A stretch of DNA of 17,968 nucleotides from Bacteroidales bacterium UBA4116 (GCA_002381645.1 DFXE01000013.1:22233-40200), one strand, 5' to 3'. Numbered from the stretch's first letter, positions 1-8,026 are shown. The notes: generated by a model not told the origin, from the letters alone. Made by a program: numbers and translations.

Positions 1-1
1 G

Positions 2-38
2 AAAAAAAAAGAGGCCTGTCGCAAGTGCGACAGGCCTC
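2..38 (-). terminator. Intrinsic terminator, - strand
   Basis: A perfect 12-bp GC-rich stem (11-22 pairing with 27-38) closes a 4-base loop. On the - strand it is followed at once by nine T residues (positions 10 down to 2), the classic rho-independent arrangement. On the + strand only two T residues follow, so it is directional. It ends a - strand transcript coming from the 40-165 region, where no protein ORF is visible. Confidence 0.88.
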
Positions 39-165
39 TTCTAATATCCTTGTACATTCTATTATATACACGAGTCTGCGTTCCTTACGACTTTATGGAG
101 TTGTAGGAAGCGCCACCAATATGCATTAAAATAGAATGAATTCATTTTCTTGTTTTGTTATTACG
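2..165 (-). ncRNA. Candidate small RNA of about 160 nt, possibly 6S-like
   Basis: A promoter (170-200) and a strong terminator (2-38) bound about 160 bases on the - strand with no usable reading frame. Inside, a perfect 9-bp stem (130-138 with 55-63) encloses a second irregular stem with bulges (bases around 102-113 with 77-87), giving a long rod-like hairpin with internal loops. As far as I recall, 6S RNAs of Bacteroidales, first described as the Bacteroidales-1 motif, are bounded in the same way by a phylum-type promoter and a terminator. The 6S identity is inference; the transcription unit itself is better supported. An alternative is an unrelated sRNA. Confidence 0.5.
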
Positions 166-169
166 GTGG

Positions 170-200
170 CAAATATATGGATTGTCTGACAAACTGCAAA
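170..200 (-). promoter_or_regulatory. Bacteroidota-type promoter of the small RNA
   Basis: Read on the - strand, TTTG (200-197) is followed by 19 bases and then TATATTTG (177-170). This matches the -33 TTTG / -7 TAnnTTTG consensus used by the primary sigma factor of this phylum. The expected start of transcription is near 163-165, pointing to the terminator at 2-38. Confidence 0.75.
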
Positions 201-264
201 CAAATTCTTACTTTTTTTGAAAAAATAATTCCTAACAGAAATAAAAGATATACAAAGCTTATTG

Positions 265-297
265 TGTGATAATGCTTTAGAAGAACTTTTATCTTTG
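265..297 (+). promoter_or_regulatory. Probable promoter of the aldo/keto reductase gene
   Basis: A full TAnnTTTG -7 element (TATCTTTG, 290-297) lies 31 bases before the start codon. The -33 element is imperfect (TGTG at 265-268, spacer 21). This would give a leader of about 25 bases. The -7 match is good and the -33 match is weak. Confidence 0.42.
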
Positions 298-328
298 ATG
301 ATATGTTTTATTCAAAAAACATAGAGAT

Positions 329-1225
329 ATGGAAAAGAGAAAAATTGGAAAATCGGATTTGGAAGTACTTCCTTTTGATTTAGGAGGCAATGTATTCGGT
401 TGGACGGCCGACGAAAAAATGTCATTTAAAATATTAGATGCTTATGTGGCTGACGGTTTCAATTTTATTGATACGGCAAACGCTTACTCATCGTGGGTGC
501 CCGGAAATAAAGGGGGAGAGTCGGAAACCATTATCGGCAACTGGATAAAGAAAAACGGTAAACGGGATAGGCTGGTACTTGCCACAAAGGTAGGCGCTAC
601 GATCTCGGATACCAGTAAAGGCCTGAAAAAAGAATATATCCTGAAACAGGCAGAAGAATCGCTTCGCCGCCTGCAAACGGAATATATCGACCTTTACTTT
701 ACCCATTATGACGATATGGATACCCCCATAGAAGAAACACTCGAAGCATATGCACAGTTAGTGAAGGAAGGAAAAGTGAGGTATATCGGTACGTCCAATA
801 TGAGCGGAGCGAGAATTGCGGAATCCATTGAAAAAAGCCTGTCCAACGGTTTGCCCGAATATATCTGTTTGCAACCTAAGTACAACCTGTACGATCGTTC
901 GGAATACGAAAAAGAATACGAACCGATAGCAAAGAAGTACGGATTAGGAGTAGTAACCTATTATTCACTTGCCAGTGGTTTTCTTACCGGAAAGTACAGC
1001 TTTGACAAAGATGTTGAAGGTAAACGCTCCAATACAGTAAAAGAATATATGAACGACAGGGGCCGGAAGATACTTGATGCCTTAAAAGAGGTCGCTAATG
1101 ATTACAACGCTACCCCTGCACAAGTAGCTATTGCCTGGATCATTGCACGCCCTTCCGTAACTGCTCCGATAGCAAGTGTATCAAAACCCGAACAGCTTGA
1201 TATTCTGAAAGCCGTAGACTTGTAG
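329..1225 (+). CDS. Aldo/keto reductase, C-terminus cut by an in-frame amber stop
   Basis: An NAD(P)H-dependent oxidoreductase of the aldo/keto reductase superfamily, a cytoplasmic TIM barrel that reduces aldehydes and ketones; the substrate cannot be read from the sequence. The catalytic tetrad is visible: Asp48 (FIDTA), Tyr53, Lys87 (ATKVG) and His126 (FTHYD). The start ATG sits 31 bases after a good -7 element. The frame ends at TAG 1223-1225. Beyond it, the same frame continues for 15 codons reading LNQDAMEKLNKASKE and a second TAG at 1271-1273, which looks like the usual C-terminal helix of this family. The stop is therefore probably a recent nonsense mutation or a sequencing error. The barrel and active site are intact, so the product may still work. 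It is a single-gene unit, with a terminator at 1302. Confidence 0.9.
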   Translation: MEKRKIGKSDLEVLPFDLGGNVFGWTADEKMSFKILDAYVADGFNFIDTANAYSSWVPGNKGGESETIIGNWIKKNGKRDRLVLATKVGATISDTSKGLKKEYILKQAEESLRRLQTEYIDLYFTHYDDMDTPIEETLEAYAQLVKEGKVRYIGTSNMSGARIAESIEKSLSNGLPEYICLQPKYNLYDRSEYEKEYEPIAKKYGLGVVTYYSLASGFLTGKYSFDKDVEGKRSNTVKEYMNDRGRKILDALKEVANDYNATPAQVAIAWIIARPSVTAPIASVSKPEQLDILKAVDL

Positions 1226-1301
1226 CTTAATCAAGATGCAATGGAAAAATTAAATAAAGCCAGTAAGGAGTAGTATTACTTATCCTGATTGGAAATGTTT
1301 G

Positions 1302-1335
1302 AGGTAGATTAACAACCGGTTAATTTACCTTTCTT
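1302..1335 (+). terminator. Terminator after the aldo/keto reductase gene
   Basis: A 12-bp stem (1302-1313 with 1319-1330, including one G-T pair) and a 5-base loop are followed by TTCTT. The stem is AT-rich but long. It lies just beyond the second, presumably original, stop at 1271-1273. Confidence 0.55.
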
Positions 1336-1719
1336 ATAAAACTGTCTACTTTTGATCTGGGGAAGTAAATTCTTAAATGTTTATCCGCCTTATTAAGGCT
1401 TACTCCTTCTTCAACTTCAGCATTCATACGTATGTTTTTATTGTTATTATCTTGAGAAACTGATACTTTCTTCGGATTATATTCATTCTTTTTTCCCAAT
1501 ACAATAATCAAGTCACCCGGGTGACTGTCTTGTTTCACCCCAGTGATTTATTCGTGTCACCTTGGTGATTCAATTATGTCACCCGGGTGATTTTATCAGT
1601 TAATACAGAAGTTTCCATAAAAAAGTAGTGAGAAAAATATTAAATTGTATAGAGTAAAAAGATAAATAGTATAGAAAGTAATTTATTTATTACATGTCGG
1701 GATAGGGGATTCTTTAGCT
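1336..1719. other. Gene-free stretch between the reductase and pbpC
   Basis: AT-rich DNA without a convincing gene. It holds the 22-bp phased palindrome array at 1513-1590. The approximately 130 bases after the array are very AT-rich, with no element I can name until the pbpC promoter at 1720. A 72-codon GTG-start frame on the - strand (1320-1538) is weak and is not called. Confidence 0.6.
1513..1590. repeat. Four 12-bp palindromes at exact 22-bp spacing
   Basis: Copies lie at 1513-1524, 1535-1546, 1557-1568 and 1579-1590, each starting exactly 22 bases after the last. The first and fourth are the perfect palindrome TCACCCGGGTGA. The third, TCACCTTGGTGA, and the second, TCACCCCAGTGA, keep the TCAC and GTGA arms and vary only in the centre. 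The 10-base spacers are not conserved. Two helical turns is about 21 bp, so the copies face nearly the same side of the helix. This fits an array of sites for a dimeric DNA-binding protein, or a small repeat family; neither is proven. It ends 130 bases before the pbpC promoter. Confidence 0.85.
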
Positions 1720-1750
1720 TTTGCTGTCTTCTTATTAAATGCTATATTTG
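1720..1750 (+). promoter_or_regulatory. Bacteroidota-type promoter of pbpC
   Basis: TTTG (1720-1723), a 19-base spacer and TATATTTG (1743-1750) match the phylum consensus exactly. The transcript should start near 1756, only about 10 bases before the ATG at 1766. This makes the upstream in-frame ATG at 1739 unusable from this promoter. Confidence 0.72.
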
Positions 1751-1765
1751 TTGTTTGCAGCGGAA

Positions 1766-4180
1766 ATGAATTACAACTTACAGAAGATAAGGGAAAGCAA
1801 GGCATATGCAAAGGTGAAGAAATACCGTTTGGTGTTTAGTTTGCTGTTTGTTTTCCTGTTGCTATGGTTTATATTCTTTCTGATGGTTCCGCGTGTATTG
1901 TTCCATGTTCCTTATTCTACCTTATTATATTCCTCTGACGGTGAACTGTTGGGAGCGAGGATTGCCACGGACGGGCAGTGGCGGTTTCCGGAATCCGACG
2001 TATTACCTGATAAATTCATTACCTGCCTTACTACTTATGAAGATAAACGCTTCTTTTACCACCCCGGCGTCGATCCGGTGGCGCTTATACGGGCTACCGG
2101 AATTAACTTCAAAGCAAAGAAAGTCGTTAGCGGGGGAAGTACGATAACGATGCAGTTAGCGCGTATAGCCCGTGGTAACCGCGATCGCAACTTGTATGAG
2201 AAAAGCATTGAAGCATGTTGGGCGCTTTTTTTAGAAACCACACACCGTAAAAGAGAGATACTCAACTTATATGCATCGCATGCACCATTCGGTGGAAACG
2301 TTGTAGGGGTAGAAACGGCAGCCTGGCGTTATTTTGGTAGAAATGTATCTGATTTATCCTGGGCGGAGAGTGCAACTCTTGCGGTATTGCCGAACTCTCC
2401 GGCATTGATTCATCCGGGCAGGAATCGCAATCGACTGAAAACAAAACGTGATCATCTGTTGCATTCACTTCATAAAAAAGGGATCATCGACCAAATGGAA
2501 TACGAACTTGCCTGTATGGAACCGTTACCTGAGGCCCCGTTGCCTCTACCCGATGAAGCGCCTCATCTGCTTGAACGATTGGCAGCAGAAGTACCAGGAA
2601 CACGGATCATTTCATCGGTCAGGCATCAGTTGCAGAAACAAACACAGGATATTGTGAACCGCTATGGGGTACAGTACAGTTCAAACCATATATATAATAT
2701 TGCTGCTTTAATAGCGGAGGTAGGGACAGGTGAAATATTGGCATATTCTGGCAATGTAAGTTATAGGTCGAAAGAGAAAAGGGGGAATAGTGTAGATATA
2801 ATTGCATCATCGCGGAGTACGGGAAGCATTTTGAAACCTTTTTTATACGCCGGTATGTTGCATGACGGGATAATATTGCCTTCTACACTTGTTTCCGACG
2901 TGCCCCTGAATATAAACGGGTTTATGCCGCAGAATTTTAACCGTACCTTTCACGGGGCCGTACCCGCACACCGTGCTATTGAACGTTCGCTTAATGTACC
3001 GTTGGTGCGGATGCTGGGGCAATATAATACCGGGCGTTTTATGAAGCTGCTCAAGCAATGGGGAATGACTACTTTACGCTTCTCGGAAGAACATTACGGC
3101 GCATCCATTATATTGGGTGGGGCGGAAGGGACGCTTTGGGACCTGTCGGGCATGTATGCCTCGATGGCGCGTACATTATCGCATTACCGGCAGTATAACG
3201 GACGGTATAATCCGGCTGATATTCATCCGCTCACCCCTTTCCCTGTAATGGCTGATGATCCGGTTGAATCATTAACAGATAAGCGTTTATCGGAACGGTC
3301 GTCATTATCGGCGGCTTCTATCTGGTTTACATTCGAGGCCATGTCGGCATTGAACCGTCCGGAAGAGGAAGCCGACTGGCAGCAATTCGAATCGATGAAG
3401 CAGGTAGCCTGGAAAACAGGGACCAGTTATGGCGGACGGGATGCCTGGGCGATTGGCGTTACTCCACGTTATGTGGTAGGCGTATGGGTGGGTAATGCAT
3501 CGGGCGAAGGAAGGCCGGGACTTACAGGTGTCGGTAATGCAGCTCCCGTTTTATTTGATCTTTTTTCGCTGCTTCCGGGAGGACCCTGGTTTGATATGCC
3601 TTATGATGAACTTGAGGAAATAGCCGTTTGCAGGAATAGCGGACATAAAGCATCATCGATCTGTGAAACGGTAGACAGTGTTTATATACCCCGTACAGGT
3701 ATAACTTCGGGTATTTGCCCGTATCATCAACTGGTGCATCTTTCCAAAGATGAACAGTTCAGGGTGAACAGTTCGTGTGAATCTATTGATAACATTGTTA
3801 CACGCTCATGGTTTGTGCTTCCACCTTCGCAGGCTTATTATTACCGCAATTACCATATGGACTATATCCCGCTTCCACCTGTTAAACCGGGTTGCGAACA
3901 GGAACAAAGCCGTCAGTTGGAAATTGTATATCCCGAACACAATTCGGTATTGTATTTGCCGAAAGGATTTACCGGTGAGCATGAAATGTTTATATTTAAA
4001 GCTGCCCATATACGTCCCGAAGCAACTGTTTTCTGGCATATTGATGAGGAATATCTGGGCAAAACAACGGATAATCACCAGATCGCATGCCGGGTAGGAG
4101 CGGGGAAGCATTATCTTACGTTACTGGATAGCTGGGGAAACCAACGGAAAATAGCCTTTGAGGTTAAGACCGGCAAATAA
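1766..4180 (+). CDS. pbpC: Penicillin-binding protein 1C (class A, bifunctional)
   Basis: A peptidoglycan synthase acting on the periplasmic face of the inner membrane, with glycosyltransferase and transpeptidase modules. Numbered from the ATG at 1766 (804 aa), a short cytoplasmic tail and one transmembrane helix (about 22-42) come first. The GT51 domain (about 60-250) follows, with catalytic Glu92 in EDKRFFYHPG, then GGSTITMQLAR and the RKREILNLY motif. The transpeptidase has Ser354-x-x-Lys357 (GSILKP), SLN at 408-410 and KTG at 550-552. The last 100 or so residues match the C-terminal domain typical of PBP1C. An ATG at 1739 would add nine residues, but it lies upstream of the expected transcription start, so I chose 1766. 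All catalytic motifs are intact. The alpha-2-macroglobulin gene often paired with pbpC is not next to it here. Confidence 0.93.
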   Translation: MNYNLQKIRESKAYAKVKKYRLVFSLLFVFLLLWFIFFLMVPRVLFHVPYSTLLYSSDGELLGARIATDGQWRFPESDVLPDKFITCLTTYEDKRFFYHPGVDPVALIRATGINFKAKKVVSGGSTITMQLARIARGNRDRNLYEKSIEACWALFLETTHRKREILNLYASHAPFGGNVVGVETAAWRYFGRNVSDLSWAESATLAVLPNSPALIHPGRNRNRLKTKRDHLLHSLHKKGIIDQMEYELACMEPLPEAPLPLPDEAPHLLERLAAEVPGTRIISSVRHQLQKQTQDIVNRYGVQYSSNHIYNIAALIAEVGTGEILAYSGNVSYRSKEKRGNSVDIIASSRSTGSILKPFLYAGMLHDGIILPSTLVSDVPLNINGFMPQNFNRTFHGAVPAHRAIERSLNVPLVRMLGQYNTGRFMKLLKQWGMTTLRFSEEHYGASIILGGAEGTLWDLSGMYASMARTLSHYRQYNGRYNPADIHPLTPFPVMADDPVESLTDKRLSERSSLSAASIWFTFEAMSALNRPEEEADWQQFESMKQVAWKTGTSYGGRDAWAIGVTPRYVVGVWVGNASGEGRPGLTGVGNAAPVLFDLFSLLPGGPWFDMPYDELEEIAVCRNSGHKASSICETVDSVYIPRTGITSGICPYHQLVHLSKDEQFRVNSSCESIDNIVTRSWFVLPPSQAYYYRNYHMDYIPLPPVKPGCEQEQSRQLEIVYPEHNSVLYLPKGFTGEHEMFIFKAAHIRPEATVFWHIDEEYLGKTTDNHQIACRVGAGKHYLTLLDSWGNQRKIAFEVKTGK

Positions 4181-4309
4181 GCTGTTGAACGTTGACAAGT
4201 ATTTATTTGTTCTTATAATAGAGCATGTTAAGTAATTAGATTTAGTAAATAGTAGTTAAATGGAATAGAATGTTCTCAATTTAGCACTATAGCATGTTTA
4301 AAGTTTATG

Positions 4310-4317
4310 TACTTTTG
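4310..4317 (+). promoter_or_regulatory. Possible -7 element before the DUF5686 gene
   Basis: TACTTTTG matches TAnnTTTG and lies 34 bases before the start codon. I see no TTTG at the expected distance upstream, so only half of the promoter is supported. Confidence 0.35.
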
Positions 4318-4351
4318 CCACCTGAATAGGTTGGAGATAGTTTAGAGTTAG

Positions 4352-6913
4352 ATGAATATGTATAAGAAAGTTGTTCTTATTTTTCTTTTTGTCGGATTAG
4401 CGTGGATTGTAAATAGTCAGAATACGGTTATTAGGGGGATTGTTACCGACTCGATTACGGGTGAAACATTGCCGTATGTTTCCCTCATACTGGAAGGAAC
4501 AACTATCGGGACAACTACCGACCTGGACGGGAATTTCAATTTAACTACCTCTTCGCGGGTACGTACGTTGCTTGTCTCATATCTTGGATATGCGGAAAAG
4601 AAACTGACAGTAACCCCCGGACGGACAAACAATCTGGATATCAAACTTGCGCCTTCCACCGTAAACTTATCGGAAGTAGTAATCCGGCCGGGAAGGGAAA
4701 GGTATTCACGACGGGATAATCCGGCCGTTACTTTTATAAAGAATGCTATAGACGTACGCGATAGTAACGACCCGCGCAACCACGATTATTTCAGTTATAA
4801 CCAGTATGAAAAGGTGATTTTTGCCATGAACGAGTACGAACCGAAGCCGCCCCGTGAAGACGGCAAAGCCCGGAGGTTCGATTTCCTTATTGATTATGTG
4901 GATACGCTTGATGCAGGAACAACGATTCTTCCGGTTTCTGAAAAGGAAAAGGTTGAAACTATTTATTTCCGGAAAGACCCGAGATCGGAAAAACGGTTGA
5001 TATTGGGGCAGAAGTCTGCCGGAGTGGATGAAATATTTTCGCGTGACGGGATACAGCAGATATTAAATGAAGTATTCAAAGAAGTAGATATATTTCAGAA
5101 TGATATTTCTTTATTCCTTCAGCGTTTTGTAAGTCCGATGTCGACCTTAGGGCCTACTTTTTATAAATATTATCTGCTGGATACGGTTGAGATAAACAAC
5201 CAACCGTGTATTGACCTGGGATTTGTTCCTTTTAATTCCGAATCATTCGGATTTACGGGGCATTTATTTATTACGCTTGATTCTACCTATTTTGTACAAC
5301 GTGCCATATTGAATGTGCCCAAGAATATAAACCTGAATTTTGTGAGTCATATGTCGATCGACCAAACTTTTACAAGGGCCGACGACGGGACACGCATAAT
5401 TACGAAAGACGATATTCAGGTTAATTTCAAACTGAACGAAAAGACAAAAGGGATGTATGCCCGTAGATTGAATGTATATTCTAATCATACGTTTGATCCG
5501 CCGGAAGATATGGCTATATTTAAAGAATCAGCTCCGGTTATAACGGTACCTGATGTATTTAAAAAACCGGAAGAGTTCTGGGAAGTAAACCGTCCTGTAG
5601 AAGGACAGAAACGTAATCCGAACTCTGTTGAAAAACTGATGGCCCGTTTGCGTGAAGTACCTGTATTTTATGTGACGGAAAAAGTGGTTTCCCTTTTTGT
5701 AAACGGATATATAGCAACGAATACCGATCCGCTGAAGAGTAAGTTTGAATTTGGTCCGGTAAATACCTTTATAAGCGGTAATGCTATTGAAGGTGCCCGT
5801 TTCCGTCTGGGGGGAACGACCACGACCAACTTCAGCAAACGCCTTTTCCTTGACGGGCTGGTGGCTTATGGAACAAAAGACGAAAAACTGAAATACGACC
5901 TTATTGCCGAATATTCTTTCCATGATAAGAAAGATTACCGGAAAGAATTTCCCGTACATTCAATCCGCGCGCAGTATTCATACGATATCAACCAGATCGG
6001 TCAGCAATATATGTACACCAACAAGGATAATGTATTCCTTGCCTGGAAACGTAAAAAGGACGACAGGGCCACCTACCTTCGTTTTGCGGAATTAGCTTAT
6101 TACAATGAAAGCTACAGTGGTTTCGGATTTGGTGCAAGCGTACGGAATAAGAAAGAATATTCGACCGTATATACTGCTTTCGACCGCATTGAAGCTGATG
6201 GAAGTATAACTCCTGTGAAGGACTATACGATGAGTGAAGTAGAATTTAAATTACGCTATGCTCCTAATGAGAAGTTTTATCAAACCCGTAACTACCGTTA
6301 TCCCATTACCTTGGATGCTCCGGTATTTACGTTGAACCATACGATAGCCGGAAAAGATATTCTGGGCTCTTCTTACTCATATAACCGTACGGACTTTGGA
6401 ATTCAGAAGCGTTTTTGGATGCCTATGTCGCTGGGTTATATCGACCTTATAGCTAAAGCCGGTAAAGTATGGAGTAAAGCGCCTTATCCTTTGCTTATCC
6501 TGCCGAATGCCAACCTTTCGTATTCCATCCAACCCGAGTCGTATGCGCTTATGAACGCTTTGGAATTTATCAATGATGAATACGCGTCGTGGGACTTTAC
6601 TTACTTTATGAATGGTGCTATCCTTAACCGGTTGCCGTTGATAAAGAAGTTAAAACTTAGGGAAGTAATTACTTTCCGTGGCTTATTCGGTAACCTGACC
6701 GATAAGAATAATCCGATGAAGGGCGGCGAAGGTTTATACTTGTTTCCCGAAGGTTCTTTCCCCATGGGGAAAACACCTTATATGGAAGCCGGTGTAGGAA
6801 TTGAAAACATCTTTTCATTCCTTCGTTTAGATTATGTCTGGCGTATTACCTATAAAGATAACCCGAATATCGACACTCACGGTATCCGGTTCGTTATGCG
6901 TTTATCTTTCTAA
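4352..6913 (+). CDS. Outer-membrane barrel protein, carboxypeptidase-like regulatory domain plus DUF5686
   Basis: A Bacteroidota family of unknown biochemical role. An N-terminal signal peptide (about 1-22, ending near NSQ) is followed by a carboxypeptidase-regulatory-like domain (about 25-105). That domain contains IRGIVTDSITGE and DLDGNFNL, the beta-sandwich also found at the N-terminus of SusC-type receptors. The remaining 740 or so residues match the DUF5686 pattern: a periplasmic region, then many alternating aromatic and polar strands typical of a large beta barrel, ending in Phe (RLSF), as outer-membrane barrels usually do. The length (853 aa) is normal for the family. There is no TonB-receptor plug domain and no SusD partner, so I do not call it a nutrient receptor. 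A second ATG two codons in cannot be excluded as the start. It has its own intergenic region on both sides and is probably a single-gene unit. Confidence 0.85.
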   Translation: MNMYKKVVLIFLFVGLAWIVNSQNTVIRGIVTDSITGETLPYVSLILEGTTIGTTTDLDGNFNLTTSSRVRTLLVSYLGYAEKKLTVTPGRTNNLDIKLAPSTVNLSEVVIRPGRERYSRRDNPAVTFIKNAIDVRDSNDPRNHDYFSYNQYEKVIFAMNEYEPKPPREDGKARRFDFLIDYVDTLDAGTTILPVSEKEKVETIYFRKDPRSEKRLILGQKSAGVDEIFSRDGIQQILNEVFKEVDIFQNDISLFLQRFVSPMSTLGPTFYKYYLLDTVEINNQPCIDLGFVPFNSESFGFTGHLFITLDSTYFVQRAILNVPKNINLNFVSHMSIDQTFTRADDGTRIITKDDIQVNFKLNEKTKGMYARRLNVYSNHTFDPPEDMAIFKESAPVITVPDVFKKPEEFWEVNRPVEGQKRNPNSVEKLMARLREVPVFYVTEKVVSLFVNGYIATNTDPLKSKFEFGPVNTFISGNAIEGARFRLGGTTTTNFSKRLFLDGLVAYGTKDEKLKYDLIAEYSFHDKKDYRKEFPVHSIRAQYSYDINQIGQQYMYTNKDNVFLAWKRKKDDRATYLRFAELAYYNESYSGFGFGASVRNKKEYSTVYTAFDRIEADGSITPVKDYTMSEVEFKLRYAPNEKFYQTRNYRYPITLDAPVFTLNHTIAGKDILGSSYSYNRTDFGIQKRFWMPMSLGYIDLIAKAGKVWSKAPYPLLILPNANLSYSIQPESYALMNALEFINDEYASWDFTYFMNGAILNRLPLIKKLKLREVITFRGLFGNLTDKNNPMKGGEGLYLFPEGSFPMGKTPYMEAGVGIENIFSFLRLDYVWRITYKDNPNIDTHGIRFVMRLSF

Positions 6914-6988
6914 TTTCTATGTATAGCGCGGAAGCCCTGAAGAAATAGTTTTCTTTTGTTTATAATATCTTTATTAACTTGATAATAC

Positions 6989-7020
6989 AAAGTCCACCCG
7001 ATAACCTTCGAGTGGGCTTT
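6989..7020. terminator. Hairpin terminator after the DUF5686 gene
   Basis: An 11-bp imperfect stem (6989-6999 with 7010-7020, AAAGTCCAC against GTGGGCTTT, with G-T pairing and one mismatch) sits 75 bases after the stop codon. It starts with A residues and ends with T residues, as bidirectional terminators in this phylum often do. The T tract is short, so confidence is moderate. Confidence 0.5.
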
Positions 7021-7051
7021 AATAATATATGCAAATATTTTTGTAAAACAA

Positions 7052-7083
7052 TTTGGTTTGTATTGCAAACTTATTTATATTTG
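7052..7083 (+). promoter_or_regulatory. Bacteroidota-type promoter of the membrane protein/regulator pair
   Basis: TTTG (7052-7055), a 20-base spacer and TATATTTG (7076-7083) match the consensus. The expected transcription start is near 7090, about 36 bases before the ATG pair at 7126. This rules out longer reading-frame starts upstream of 7090. Confidence 0.72.
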
Positions 7084-7125
7084 TGGCGTATAACTTATTT
7101 TATTGTTACACTATTAAAACTAATA

Positions 7126-7749
7126 ATGATGAAAACCAGATTAAATGAACAAGAAAGCTTGCAGTTAATTACTGAGATGATTAATCAGGCAAGAAACAAT
7201 TTTCAGAAAAGTACCGGTAATAGTCTCATCTTTTGGGGATATGCAATAGCTGCATTATCAATGACCAATTATTTTTTATTACGTATCTTTCATACACCAT
7301 TTGCCTTTTCCATATGGGCTTTAACTATCCCATTGTTTATTCTGACACAATTTTATTATCATAAGAAATATAAGCAGTCTGAAACAAAATCTCACGTAGA
7401 CAAAATTACGGGCAATGTGTGGATTGGTTTTTTTATTTCTGTAATAATACTCGTTTGTGTATCCTATTCTTTTGCAATCGGATTAAAATCCGTGGTTCCG
7501 TATTCATTAATAACACCAGTCATCATGATATTTAGTGGTATGGCTTTATACATAACTGCTAAATTGTACCGGCTTGAAGCTTATGTATATGGAGCTATTA
7601 TTTTCTGGGTAGGAAGTCTACTGTGTGTAATTTTAACGGTAGGTAGAAGTGAACCGGATATTCAATTAATCATTTTAGCAGCATGTATGTTATGCGGATA
7701 TATAATACCTGGTCATATTGTGAATCATAAAGTAAATAAAGATGTTTAA
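7126..7749 (+). CDS. Six-helix inner-membrane protein of unknown function
   Basis: I do not recognise a named family with certainty. From the ATG at 7126 (207 aa; 7129 is an equal alternative) there is a soluble amphipathic N-terminus (about 1-30, rich in Gln, Glu and Asn). Six hydrophobic segments follow at roughly 33-53, 58-76, 97-117, 125-145, 151-171 and 178-197, with a Lys-rich loop (78-93) after the second. No catalytic motif stands out. The open frame extends upstream to 6979, but that part lies before the promoter and has no good start codon. The stop overlaps the next gene by 8 bases, so the two are translationally coupled. In Bacteroidota, small winged-helix regulators are often paired with membrane proteins of this sort; a sensor or an anti-regulator role is speculation. 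Confidence 0.75.
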   Translation: MMKTRLNEQESLQLITEMINQARNNFQKSTGNSLIFWGYAIAALSMTNYFLLRIFHTPFAFSIWALTIPLFILTQFYYHKKYKQSETKSHVDKITGNVWIGFFISVIILVCVSYSFAIGLKSVVPYSLITPVIMIFSGMALYITAKLYRLEAYVYGAIIFWVGSLLCVILTVGRSEPDIQLIILAACMLCGYIIPGHIVNHKVNKDV

Positions 7750-8026
7750 GGATTTAGACCCGTTATTACTTTCTCAACACCGACTCGCCATAATGTCTAT
7801 TTTGATATCCGTTGATGAAGCCGACTTTGTTTTTATAAAAGATAAAACGGGAGCAACAGCGGGTAACTTAAGTACTCACATTGAAAAATTAAATGAAGCC
7901 GGTTACATTAAAGTAGATAAATTCATTGAAGGGAAACGTCCTAAAACTGTCTTGAAAATAACAAATAAAGGTATCGATGCTTTTGAAAACTATGTTTTGG
8001 CTTTACATGATTATATAAAAAAATAA
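7742..8026 (+). CDS. Small winged-helix DNA-binding regulator
   Basis: A 94-residue protein that is essentially one winged-helix domain, of the type listed as HTH_34 and related to MarR/ArsR regulators. The first helices are at about 7-25 (LLLSQHRLAIMSIL). The recognition helix is about 38-54 (GATAGNLSTHIEKLNEAGY) and the wing follows (about 56-74, IKVDKFIEGKRPKTVLKITNKG). There is no ligand or phosphorylation domain, so any signal probably comes through a partner. The start ATG overlaps the end of the membrane-protein gene, which suggests that the two work together. Its DNA target is unknown. The fimbrial operon starts 630 bases downstream, behind a terminator, so control of that operon is possible but not shown. 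Confidence 0.82.
   Translation: MFKDLDPLLLSQHRLAIMSILISVDEADFVFIKDKTGATAGNLSTHIEKLNEAGYIKVDKFIEGKRPKTVLKITNKGIDAFENYVLALHDYIKK

Noticed and set aside
1320..1538. 72-codon reading frame on the - strand with a purine-rich codon pattern
   Set aside because: It needs a GTG start inside the palindrome array, has no promoter or recognisable domain, and ends inside the terminator hairpin of the reductase. It could be a gene remnant but cannot be supported.
1513..1590. CRISPR-like array
   Set aside because: Repeats are only 12 bp and spacers 10 bp, repeats are palindromic with variable centres, and no cas gene is near.
4181..4351. Terminator after pbpC
   Set aside because: No stem with a T tract could be found in this interval.
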